NCBI RefSeq assembly: GCF_024362695.1
Contig: NC_065414.1
Span: forward strand, 4,543,501 to 4,607,500
DNA: 64,000 nucleotides
Direction of reading: 5' to 3'
From: Pectinophora gossypiella
Lineage: Eukaryota > Arthropoda > Insecta > Lepidoptera > Gelechiidae
Every line of letters begins with the position of its first letter. Positions within the stretch are counted from its first letter, which is position 1. The translations under genes were made by a program, and so were the position numbers. Positions 11,392-22,592 of this stretch are shown here, piece by piece. Under the pieces are notes generated by a model. That model was not told the DNA's origin and searched no databases. It worked only from the letters and a program-made list of their open reading frames with translations.

Positions 11392-11712
11392 CATCATCTC
11401 CCTAGCATTATCCCGCTTTTCACAGGGTCCGCTTACCTAACCTGAAGATTTGATAGGTCCGGTTTTTTTACAGAAGCGGCTGCCAGTTTGACCTTCCAAC
11501 CCGCGAAGGGAAAACCAGCCCAATACAGGTTAGGTCTCGGAAATGTGGGTTTCCTCACGATGTTTTCCTTCACCGCTCGCACGCACAATAATTTATGATC
11601 CCAACATGAATTCGAAAACAAATTCGGCAATCATTGGTTTAGGCCTGTGCTGGATTCGAACCTGCGACCTCAGTGAGAGACAAGCGTTTTACCAACTGGG
11701 CTACCACGACTC
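11392..11712 (-). mobile_element. tRNA-derived SINE, full length
   Basis: Read on the minus strand, the head is tRNA-like: an A-box-like TAGCCCAGTTGG (near 11703-11692) and a B box GGTTCGAATCC (near 11660). An internal body follows with GAGGAAACCCACATTTCC and GGGTTGGAAGGTCAAACTGG, and the tail ends GGGAGATGATGAG. It is flanked by a 15-bp duplication with one mismatch. This is the head-to-tail structure of a pol III-transcribed SINE moved by a LINE, and the body sequence is of a type seen throughout Lepidoptera. A shorter relative lies at 36935-37065. Confidence 0.88.
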
Positions 11713-11727
11713 TAACAACGTGCATCT
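11713..11727. repeat. Target site duplication of the SINE (right)
   Basis: TAACAACGTGCATCT, the partner of 11377-11391. Confidence 0.8.
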
Positions 11728-12184
11728 ACTTTAAATAAATTAATCCGTACTAATAGTACGATTGACTTGCTCACTCGCTATGTAATAGCACGGTAGTGGC
11801 ATAATAAAGAAATTTGTTTTAGGTGAAAGTGGTAATTTCATTTACATAAATGCAATAAAACTAAATTGCTTAATACATGCGCCAAAATTACGTGTACTAA
11901 ATATTTTGGTAGTTTGCATTGACGTTTAAGCAGTTTCTATTCCGTTCTAGTAAAAGTAGTGAAGGTTTAATTTTTACCTGATCTCTGAAGTCTCTCAAAT
12001 TCAAGAGTAATTTTATTTATATAAATCATATCATAATAAAGAACGGTGTTATTAAGTCCATTTCATTTCAGCGAATCGACAACCAGCAGGTTACATTACT
12101 TTTGTTCACAATTCAATCAACGATCTTATTTAGGACCACATACTTACTGCACTATCACATTTGTACTAGTCTAAAATGGTAGTC

Positions 12185-12325
12185 TACAAGGAAAGAGAGG
12201 AAGGGAAGACCAAGAAGAGCTTACATGGAACAGATTAAAGAGAAGGCGAACGTCGTGTCTTATAAGGAGGTGACGGAATTGGTCTGTGATAGATAAGAAT
12301 GGAGAATGCTAAATCAATAAATAAA
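12185..12325 (+). pseudogene. 3' tail of a LINE (truncated remnant)
   Basis: The plus strand reads GRPRRAYMEQIKEKANVVSY, then a TELVCDR block, a stop and EWR-like sequence. This is the usual C-terminal end of lepidopteran non-LTR ORFs (GRPR..Y..QI....Y.E......R.EWR). It ends in a short AATAAATAAA-type tail. All upstream ORF sequence is missing, as expected for a 5'-truncated insertion. Confidence 0.7.
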
Positions 12326-13079
12326 ATAAATAAATTATGAGAGAAAATCAGTCTCATAAAAGTAATACAAGGTAAAAGGCGAATGTAAAATGTAACAACG
12401 AACAAGGTAAACTGTGTAAGTATGTAGGTTCTATTTCACATTTAATACCCCTTGTCCGTTGCCTGATGACATGACATGACACTAAATGCATGACATTATG
12501 TCACGATTAGATAATATGTCACTCCAGATAATGTCACTCTTCACTATGTTCTTAATCATTAATTAAAGTTGTTATCAACAATATCAACGTGTTATGCATC
12601 ATAATGCGTGTTCTATAAAAATCTTTCTAAAAAAAACACATAGAAGTAATTCATCAATGCAATTCAAAATTTGCGTACATAAACGTAAGTGCGCAATGCA
12701 AACAAATGTCAAATAACAATATTGATAGTATCGCAATTATTAGACAATCAATTTAAAAATATAATCAATTATTAACTTATAATCGATATAATTGTAGAAT
12801 TTTCAATATCGATAGTGTTTGCACGAGAACCGTTTTATTATTGGTAGGTCGCATTAGATAGGAATTATGTATGTGTATTACTATTATGTAGTTTATGTAC
12901 TCGTAAGTGTATCTATGTTTGTATTTATTTTTATATGTACAAGTATTCCTAGTATTGATTTAATGTATAGCATCGATACCTTCGACAGGCATATCGATAT
13001 TTAGTTTATTTAGGGTTAAAATTCGATTAACTGATAATCTGGCACTAAACTAAAATGAACGAGGGGGGATCATCTCTCC

Positions 13080-13143
13080 GGAGGTACATCCTTCGCAAGA
13101 TGAACTAAATACCCACACCTCATCGAGCTTTCTTTTGTCCAAG
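13080..13143. repeat. Dispersed repeat family A, copy 2 (partial)
   Basis: Contains GGTACATCCTTCGCAAGATG, then CACACCTCATCGAGCTTTC. The 3' half seen in the other two copies is replaced by unrelated sequence. Confidence 0.6.
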
Positions 13144-13149
13144 ACCAAG

Positions 13150-14194
13150 TGTAAGTGGAAAGGACACATCTATAGGTTTTTACGACATGCCTAGGTAAGT
13201 AGTTGAACGTGTACCTACTATGTTTTTTTATTCGCTCCCACTCCAGCATATAAAAAAATCATTCATTACATATTTATATTGTTCTTCATTTTATCCTATT
13301 GCACAAATTACAAACACAAAAACAGTCGTAAACAGAGAAAAGAAACCTGTATTTGAATACGTTGAAATAACTACTTATTTTCATAAGCCCGCATGTAGTT
13401 TTAAAATATTAAATAGCTCTCAAGGTTTAACCTACTTACGCTATCGGCAGAACACTTACGTAACTCAAACACATTCGCTTTTTAAAATACGATTCGCATG
13501 TATATTTGTGCTTTTTATAATTTAATATTAATTATTATTAAAATTATACATATCAAAACTATGAAATTGGAGATGTCCTTAGAAAAGGTTTCGTACGATT
13601 TAATCTGCACCGGCGTGCGTGTATGAAATGATTAATGAAAGTGAAGGGAAGAAGAGAAGTATGTCAGGATCGAAGCAAATGAAATTCCATTCTCTGTTTA
13701 CCCCGTTGGGAAATAGGCGTGAGTGTACGTATATATTTCAAAGTGAAACTAATTCAGCATACGAATTAGTTTCACTAGGTTTATGTTTGTCATCCTGGCA
13801 TGAAATAGACTATAAATAATGATAATATTATTTGTTTATGGTTTATCATTTGTCACACTATCCGGTGTTAAGGAAAACTTACATTAATATATAATTGCTG
13901 GTACTTGTTATGTTACTCTAGCTAACCTACCTACCCGATTTTTTAGGTTTGTTTTTACTTTACTCCTAGACTAACAGAAAAAAGATCAATACATAGCATT
14001 AATCTGATCCAAACCTAAGGGATGTTGAAGAATATTGGATACACGGAGTATGCCATTGATAATCTGACCGAAATCGGGCGGTTTCACTGACCGTAAATAA
14101 ATTAATTTCTTTTAAATTGATTTTGTTTCCATGACAACAGTCACTCATGTTGAGTGATGTTTTCTTTTTGTATACAAAAGCTTTTACAAATGGC
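13150..14194. other. Non-coding, nothing recognised
   Basis: The 101-codon frame at 13220-13525 is AT-rich with no motif. I see no supporting splice structure. Confidence 0.35.
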
Positions 14195-14325
14195 CTGACG
14201 TGTCACGGATGGCAAGATGTCCCGTTGCCACGTGTCACAAAAGGTAAGAACGGCTTGTAACCGTATATCACAAAAGGTAAAAATGTCTTGTAACTGAATG
14301 TCACAAAGGTAAGACTGTCCATGAG
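14195..14325. repeat. Degenerate minisatellite, about 45-bp unit
   Basis: Three to four diverged units follow the pattern TGTCACAAAAGGTAA, then a short ACGGCTTGTAACCG-type stretch, then TGTCACAAA again. Seen near 14235, 14267 and 14298, with a weaker unit before them. Confidence 0.6.
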
Positions 14326-15678
14326 GGACATGTGTAAGTAAGGCGGGTTTAAATTATATTACTTTCAGTTTTCTATAAACATCCCTTGCCGCGCATTTAA
14401 AGCACATATAAATCATGATATGCAATTTTACTCACGGTACATATCTAGACATATACATAGATGAAGATTGCCTGACATGATAGAGGTACATAGTACAAGT
14501 ACTTAAAAAAAAGCATAAATTGGTTAATATTACTTACGCTTGGAAATACGCAGCTATTGCCATGTTGAGTGAAGTGGCTCTCGAGAAAACATGTTTCGAA
14601 TTAAAACCTACTTTAAATATAAAACGCGGAAAACGTTAAACCGAGCTTAATACGAGAGAAAGTCGAATTCGATACTGCATTATCGGTAGCATTTGGAGTT
14701 TTATAGCCGTTTACATTCCGGTAATTTATTTACCTACAGCAAAGGTGAATGCGCGCGTGTACCTACCTACTAATGTAATGAGCTAAGTTAGTGGTACTCA
14801 CATCACACCCCGGACACTTCATACAAAACACCTCGTTTTACGGTTTCCCAAGAAACAGGCTCCGCCTAGTTTGGGAACCTCTGTATTTGGTTATATTTTT
14901 TAATATAAGTACCCATTCTACTTCATTTTTTTTACACAGACACTACACGTTGACATTATCGTACACGTACATCTATGTGTGTGACGTCTGACGCCCATAC
15001 GATTGAAGACTGAAATAAGACCGAGGGGGGTGAGGTAAACCTAGCTCAGCCGCTGGTGGGGAGCGAAAGGTTGCCGTTCTATACGTAGTATTTTTCCTTA
15101 TTATATGCTTATATTACTACATAACAAAAAATGACAATTGCGTCATATCAATTATTTTGAGATTAGAGACGACGTAAAAAGAAGTAAGTATTTTAATATT
15201 AAGAAGCTTTTAAAAGAAAACTTTTTTAAAATCTCCGAGTTTTAAGTTTTAAGGTAAAAAGTAGCCGTAACAGTTTATACGAATATTTTCATTTAAGCGT
15301 TTAAGGCGCGTAAAATTACGAATATTATAAGCTTTTATTAGGTATTACGATGAATAAACGATAAACTAGCAATCAAGAATTTTATCTTTTAGTAGTTACT
15401 TATTGATTTCCTTATTAAGTTAAACAGTAATATGATTTTGGAATTAGAATTTTACACTTCTTACTTCAAAAATTTTATAAGAAACTGCAATTATTATACG
15501 GAAAACCTTTGTTTGATTCACCACTGACACATCTTAAACAAATCTAATTAAAAAACGGTATACATTTATACTTTACCTACAAGTTATACCTAATTGCGTG
15601 ATTATCATAACTAGTCAATCAAAAGTGAAATAAAAAAGTGAAATAAGCGTGCATAATCAAACATAAGTTCACGACTAA

Positions 15679-15820
15679 TCCCAATGGGGTAGTCAGAAGT
15701 ACATCCATCGTAAGATGAACTAAGTACCCATACCTCACCGAGCTTTCTGTTAGACTAACGTGATAGGAAGTGAGCCGTATCGCCGTCTGTAATGATCGAG
15801 ACAACTGTGTTTGTGAAAAT
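15679..15820. repeat. Dispersed repeat family A, copy 3
   Basis: The most complete copy: GTACATCCATCGTAAGATGA, CCTCACCGAGCTTTCTGT, GTGAGCCGTATCGCCGTCTG and GACAACTGTGTTTGTGAAAA. Its shadow frame on the minus strand (15619-15804) is not a gene. Confidence 0.65.
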
Positions 15821-16536
15821 TGCTGAGATAAAATAATAACTCACTCAAAACACCAAAAAGATGACACACTTTTAGTTAACACAAATATTATCACCGAAAA
15901 CTAAGATAAAACAGTAATTTAAGTTTTAATTCGATGCGGGTAAACGACGTAATACGGTGGTTAACGATGCAGTAAAGAGGAAAGTGTCGATGTGATTTGT
16001 ATGCAGAGGATCACGGCTTGTCATAAAATGAGGACGCACGATGCATCGGAAATGTCAGAGAGTTGTAGGTACTATTGTCGCATTTGGATTTGCTTTCGAA
16101 TCTATGACAGACGGTAGATTTCAAGAAGTCAATAATGAACTACACCACAGATGTAGCAGACCTATAGAAAACTAAATTTCTAAATTGCCTGATGTCAGGG
16201 TGGCCAAAATGTCTATATGTGGAAACCTGTAATTGGTTCTTTATTATCCTATGTACAATCAAATACCAAAAGATCAGTCACTGAGCCCAGCGAATTAGTT
16301 GTCTTAATCATAAAATGTCTGTTTTTGTAGGTGTCTTTGTTCTATTACAGAAACGACATGTAACCAGGTCTTAAGTGCAACCAGTTAATTTATAACTTTA
16401 CAAGAAACTGGTTGGACTTTTGCAGCTTATTGTACATCTGCAATGTTTAATTTAGCTTTGGTTTCTCGAAAAATAAATAAATAAATGACTATCTATCAAC
16501 CCGCCGTGGAGCAACGTTTATGAGTGCTTTCATGCT

Positions 16537-16672
16537 GGCTTAGTACCGTAAGCGCGCGACTCTTTCTCGCCTTGACATACGTCACCCGTCACTCTCTCAC
16601 AGTACTGCACAGAAAGAGACAGACGATCTCTGTCGCGGCGAGAAAGAGTGGCGTGCTTACTGTGCTAGGCCC
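16537..16672. mobile_element. MITE with inverted ends, family C copy 1
   Basis: The left end (GGCTTAGTACCGTAAGCGCG, then ACTCTTTCTCGCC) is the inverted partner of the right end (GGCGAGAAAGAGTGGCGTGC, then TTACTGTGCTAGGCC). A second copy sits in reverse orientation at 45611-45745. No coding capacity, and the target duplication is not clear. Confidence 0.75.
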
Positions 16673-18671
16673 GCTGATTCACTATGCCAGTGAGCATGAT
16701 TACAGACTTAGATCATGATACCTGTAAGCATGATTAACCTCCTAAGGTCGAGATTTCCAGACACAATAGTTAAACAATTGGGTTTGGATTTTAAAAAGGA
16801 TTTGCGGTCTTACGACTTCAATCGCATTTTTGTCGATGCATGAATTTCTTGCAGCTGTACGTGTACACATCTTCACGCATACTATAAAACACAGTATTGC
16901 AACACTTACATCGTACTCGAATATAAAACCAAGTTACAGGGCAGGGTAATCGGTACGTGTCTTTCAAATTTCAATTATCTAAGGGTAATCAAAAACACAG
17001 GTTAATTGCTCACGCGAATAAAACTATTTACGGCATACTAACTACAACTACCAACCGCGTCTATCGTCAGCTGTTTGTTTTACGTAACAAATAATTGGAT
17101 AGCTTGATGGGTACGGCATTGAGCACAAACTTTTAAAACAACGTGAGGACACGCAAACTTTTGAATTAATAAAACTGTTGCCAAAAGTGTTGGAGCGAGT
17201 CTGAACACTGAAATTGTTTCACAACGGAATATGTTTACACTTTTCGCTTCACGCATTTACTCGACGTCTTTTGATATTAGTTCCATAACTTTTGTAAAGA
17301 GAAGACCGAACGAAAATAAATAACGTTGGGTTTCCAAGAAATTTGCCCGACAACGGGATTTCATAGTATTTTATAGTAAGAGCGTCAGGTATATTTGTGA
17401 TTGTAGGTGATTCTCGGAACTAGACACTGCATACTGAATGCATGCAACCAAGAATGTTTACCTAAAGTAATTATTAAATTCAACAAAATTCAAAACTATT
17501 TAAATCCAAACAAAATAAGGTGTCAATTTCGAAGGCTTTCCCCAAATCAGACTTACCCACGAATCATATTGGCAAAACCAATACGAAGAAACACTAACAA
17601 CATGGAACCTGTCTTCGCAATCCGACACGTTATGTCACCGAATATTTCCCTTAGTCATCAGCATACCCCAGGTCACACACAACGCACAAACGTGATGTAA
17701 AGGTTGAGCTAGACACGTCGTTACATAAGACGTGGCATGTGCACGTCCGCCGGACTACCAAACTAGCAAGTTTAACTTGCCTGACCACGGCGAAACAACG
17801 ACGACAGAGTTGTACGTGAGACGCGTATAAAAACCACCGCCATAGCAAATTTCGCCGACAACACGCTTTAATGAAGTTAACGTCAACGCCATCTCACGTT
17901 TTCATACGACAAAGCGATCAGGAACTTTGAGGGCTAGTGATTTCAAAAGTTATCGAACTAGATGTTTGATCGTTTTCGATATTTGCTGCAGCTTCTAGAT
18001 ATTCAACCTAGTTTTCGCAAGCCCCATTTTTGAGAATACCATTGCGTATCTAGGACAGATCGAGCAAAAATCTTAGTTAGTTATTATCTCGGGTATTATT
18101 GTCGAGTTCTATGTGTAAGGGATTTGAGCCCAACAAAACTCGAGGGATTAATTAGATGATGGAGTGGTATCGAAAGTAGACAGTAGTGTATTGTTATCAT
18201 ATTTATCTTTAGACACAAAAGGCTCTATCTAATCCAGTAAAATTGAAGTTTAGTAAATGTAATAAAAATAACATTACTCCCAAAGATTCAATTTTTATCA
18301 GTGAGATAAAAAAATGATTTTTGATATGCTGCGGGAATGCATTCAAAACCCACAAACTCATTGCTCGTACTCCAAATATCAGCATATTACATTATTCAAC
18401 ACTTCATGCTAATTACATTTTATGAGTTCATTTTGTTCTCCATAATTCAATGTACCGTACCCCTGCAGTCGTAACTCGGCCGAACAACTTCCATCCAGTA
18501 TGCATGCATGAAAAATACAATCTCAAGTCGTATCTGAGCCGGCCACTCGTCCAATCGCGGTATTTTTATCAAACGCTCCATGAATATGCAGGGAGGCAAA
18601 GAGTTGTATTGCTTCCGGCAAACGTTCGCAGTACCACCGGCACGGTTATTACCGTACAATTTACAACCGTT

Positions 18672-18735
18672 AAACCGGCAAACAAAGGGAGCCGGTTATT
18701 TACACCGGGAGACTGAGGAAGTCCGGGAGAACTGC
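18672..18735. promoter_or_regulatory. Candidate conserved block, copy 1
   Basis: GGCAAACAAAGGGAGCCGGT, then TTATTTACACCGGGAG, then GGAAGTCCGGGAG. A similar order of words recurs at 19302-19355. TTATTTACAC (GTGTAAATAA reversed) resembles a forkhead-type site. The functional reading is inference only. Confidence 0.25.
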
Positions 18736-19301
18736 GACTAGGAGCGCAATTTTAACGCAAACACGGATGTCTCCTCGCTCCGATTTGGCGCAGCGACAAT
18801 TCGATTGCCGATTGTTGTACTACGATTGTAGGTAAGCTACCTACTTGTCAACATAAACAATTGTGTTGAATAAAAATAAATGTAGCATTATGTATTAACA
18901 CTAAACAGATCATCGAGAACATAACACTGCGACTTTTCCCTAAACTAAAACTAACAAGGTACATCATAGTTAGGCCGGCTCGAATGACGCAATGACGATG
19001 TTATGTTTATCTTAACGCCATCTCCACGGCTATCTCGCACTTTACGTGACCATAATAAGGAAAGTTTGCCGTTGTCTTACGGACACTAGTTGGACTAAGT
19101 CCACGATATTGGCTTGAAAGCAGCCGAGGAACAGAACGCGAGCTAGAGTTATTTCCAACAAACGTAATTCTTGTTTCCCGCATTGAAGTACTGTTTTTAT
19201 AAGGTCTTATAAATATGTAAAGAGAGGCGGCCTCGAACCGGCCATAAGGCAGTCGCTAGCTTCTGTTTTTCTAACACAATTTACCGTTTAACCGCTAAAA
19301 T

Positions 19302-19355
19302 GGTAAAACGCCGGGAGCTTATTTACACGGCGCCACCAAAAGGAAGTCCGACCGA
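19302..19355. promoter_or_regulatory. Candidate conserved block, copy 2
   Basis: AACGCCGGGAGCTTATTTAC, then ACGGCG, then AGGAAGTCCGACCG. It shares GGAGC, TTATTTACAC and GGAAGTCCG with 18672-18735 at similar spacing. Confidence 0.25.
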
Positions 19356-22042
19356 ACGGATGGCCCGCCGCTGAAGGAAACAAACATAAATCACTGAATT
19401 TACGACAAACATCTGAAATTTCATTATTATTCAAAAGAAAAACAACTTCGAGAACAGACCACGACCGCAGACTTAGCTAATAGGCGTTTTGTAGAATTCC
19501 CTACACAAAACAAATAACCGTTAAGTTGAAACATCAACAGAGCGATATTTACGAGTAAATTACAGGATTCTAACATCGCTAACAATGTTTACTTTTCTCA
19601 TGTTTTGCAAATAAACAAATTACGCATCGGGACACAAAAAGCCGCAAAGCTTGGATCCTAGAAGATTCCGCTGCAGTGTTGACCGAACAACTTAGGAGTT
19701 GTGTAATCCGACAATTTGCCGTTGCTAACTTGCAAACATAACAAAACAAGGAGAACATATTCCCGGGCTGAAAGGAAGTTCACTCGAAAAGGCAACTAGC
19801 TGCGGGGAAACCTTATATTGTTGAATTTATGATATGTTCGTTCGCTGCGTTCCAGTTTCTGGGGTCATTCGCGCTGCTATCTCCGCTATATTTCGCTGAA
19901 AATAATAACACAGTACCAAAGGCTGGAGATCACATAATGGAACCTATCTTGCTTTTTCAGATCTTTCATTTTGTAACTAGTGTGAGAGAGAACAAGTACA
20001 CAGAGCTTAGCAATATGAACAAAAAAATACAGGATGAAAATATAACGCGGCGGCGAGAGTAGTAGCAGTTGAACTTTAAGCCTTTTGTAACGGAAGATTT
20101 TTACATCTACTCGAGGCTTGACTCGAAACACGTATGGGAAACATGAACCTTACCGAGTGAGTACATGAACATCAAACAAGATAAAATATGTGACAGGGAA
20201 ACCATATCCCTGTTTTATCCTTTCTGGGTCAAAGACTATGATCAGATTACAATTTGAGGGTTACACAGTGGACTGTGGAGTTGTTAGCGATTTGGCGCCG
20301 ACGAGCAATAAGGCCCGGGGAAAGCGTCCAGATAGGTATTTATTGACCAATTAGCTGGAACAAAACCAGGACTATCGGTTGGACATTAACCTGATAACGT
20401 TGTGATAGTGTCGGATGGTTTCAACGATCCATTTCATACACCAGACACGCCACATGACCTATAATAATATATAATTATTAAATAAAGAATTATTTAAACA
20501 AGCGCTGTTGAGATCAATAAGTACATCATACTCGGAGGCTCCGGAAAACAATAACTATGTAACAGCAATTCAGTTCCTATCTACCCGTAATAACAGTCGT
20601 GTCGAACCCATAATATAATATAATAAAGTTGGCAGCGAAATGCTATGAATAAGTCCTCCATGGAAATCCGAGCTAATAACAATTAGATTCCCTAAACGAG
20701 CCTCATTATCTGGCCGAAATAACCAAAATACTATACTTATGATGACACTTATCTGGCTTTAAAAGCATGTGGGCTGAAGAACAAATTCCCATTCTCAGTT
20801 ATCAATTGCGCGAATAAAACGTACGTTTCCTATTTATAAACGCACTCGATAAAATACGCAATATACTAAACCATTATGAACGAAGTGCTTATTCGTTATT
20901 GGGTTATCGACATGTGACTTCTAAGAAGGGGTGAGCCATTGACACAAGTCTGTGGGTAAAGGTTATCAGAAGCATGTTCCGACGTATTGTTGTATTTCTT
21001 GTCGCTTGTTAAATTATACTGGCTTGGTTAACGGAACTTTCTGTGTGAACGTGATCTTGTTTTAGCATTAATTGTCTGTTACTTGCTGAGTCAGTGTTCA
21101 ATTGCGTTTTATCTTCCGGGTCTAATAAGCTTAAAAAGATTAAAGAATCTTTAAAAGAATTTAAACCGGAATGTTTGCGTATTATCGTATTCTCGGCTTA
21201 GCTTCCTATTATACCGATAAATGAGTGAAGAAGTGTGCCTGTATTCTAGATTGAAGCAATATTGACTAAAAATCGCCCGACATACCTAATATAGCAATTG
21301 CTTTCTTTCTGAAGTAGACAGTAGAAATGCAGCACGTCTATTTAACTAGTTTCATCTCTAAAACAAAGCACCATCGGAATATATTTTAAACATTAAACTA
21401 GAGCTCCAAATTCCAAAGGAACAATGCTGATAATAACCGGACCCACAACTTTCAAATACGACAAAAGAAATGAAAGTGAAATGACCAAACCAAATGTTTC
21501 ACAACGCGCATAATTGCGAATGCGAAACTGGCTGTTTGCATCATGCGGTATTTTAACAGATTTACGAAGTACAGAAATAAATATAGCTCTAAAGCCGTGC
21601 AACATCTTTCACTACACAATATAGTCACCGAGCACATGCGATTATTACATACACATACATAACGTAATCTATACCTAAGCATAATGAAAATTCATGTACT
21701 TGGGTGGGTAACAAGTTTATACAACATTGTTTAAGCACGAGATGTAGTTAATAATGGTGCTAAAATTAATAACCTAACTAAACTAATCACGTTTCAGTGT
21801 AATGGACTATAATACAACAGTAAACCGTTTTTATCACCGTTAGTAATTGAAAAAGGCTGTGATTCATGTGTTAAATAAGTGTTCAAATTACAATCATAAT
21901 TACCCCAAATTGGTTTCATTTTACCATTCCCAATTAATACAAGAGTCATTATAACAATAGTGACACTTTTTAATATGAAAGCCGTGAAAATGAATCAGCT
22001 CTACCTATTAGTATTTGTTTACTATTGTCTGTTTTGTTGATG

Positions 22043-22047
22043 CACTG
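22043..22047. repeat. Target site duplication of the BEL/Pao element (left)
   Basis: CACTG. The identical CACTG stands at 28695-28699. Confidence 0.93.
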
Positions 22048-22515
22048 TGGTTTGGCCAAATATTATAAATTCCAAAGCTGTAAAAAGAAACAAAAAAATA
22101 TAATGCTCTTAAATCTAGTTAATAGGCAGTGGCTATTCCCATCCCTTTCGCACGTATGTGCGCATCTATTACCTGTCTCGCTCCTTACCCCTTTCTCACC
22201 GGAAGGCCGGAAGCGAAGAAAACAAAACCAGTTGCTAATTGACCGCGTCCGCGCACGTTTCGAGTTCCCCAAAAATATCGGGAAAACTACATAATTTCAG
22301 TGAATAAAGAGCTACAGTGAAGTGATATTTGGTGTGTGGTGTTAGTGGAATAGGACTTCCACCTTTATTCCACGGGAGGCCTCCCCAATTTGGATTTTGT
22401 CGTATACACGAGGTGAGTCCTTTGAATCCTTTCCCCTTTCTGCCACTGCCTAATTATTTAGTAAAAATAAAACCAATTTCTATTAATAATTATACAAAAC
22501 TCCAGCGCCTTAACA
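22048..22515 (+). repeat. Left LTR, 468 bp
   Basis: It begins TGGTTTGGCC and ends CCTTAACA. It contains a TATAAA-like word near 22064 and an AATAAA at 22303-22308, candidate promoter and poly(A) signals. Confidence 0.95.
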
Positions 22516-22519
22516 TAAT

Positions 22520-22539
22520 TGGTCCATCCGACCCGGATT
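22520..22539 (+). promoter_or_regulatory. Primer binding site
   Basis: TGGTCCATCCGACCCGGATT starts with the TGG that pairs with a tRNA 3' CCA and lies 4 nt downstream of the LTR. I could not name the tRNA with certainty. Confidence 0.75.
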
Positions 22540-22592
22540 CTATAAGATTAATTTAGATTTCGGTGATAGTGTTTCCGCCACATTGTTCCAAA

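Larger units (their letters stand above)
16675..22042. other. Gene-poor stretch of 5.4 kb
   Basis: I found no convincing coding exon. Two moderately GC-rich islands, about 18450-18740 and 19230-19380, interrupt AT-rich sequence and share a short block (next entries). The open frames in both strands at 18447-18716 overlap one another and carry no motif. Confidence 0.35.

Noticed and set aside
11640..11712. tRNA-like sequence with A and B boxes
   Set aside because: It is the head of a SINE: the body and tail follow and target duplications flank it, so it is not a host tRNA gene.
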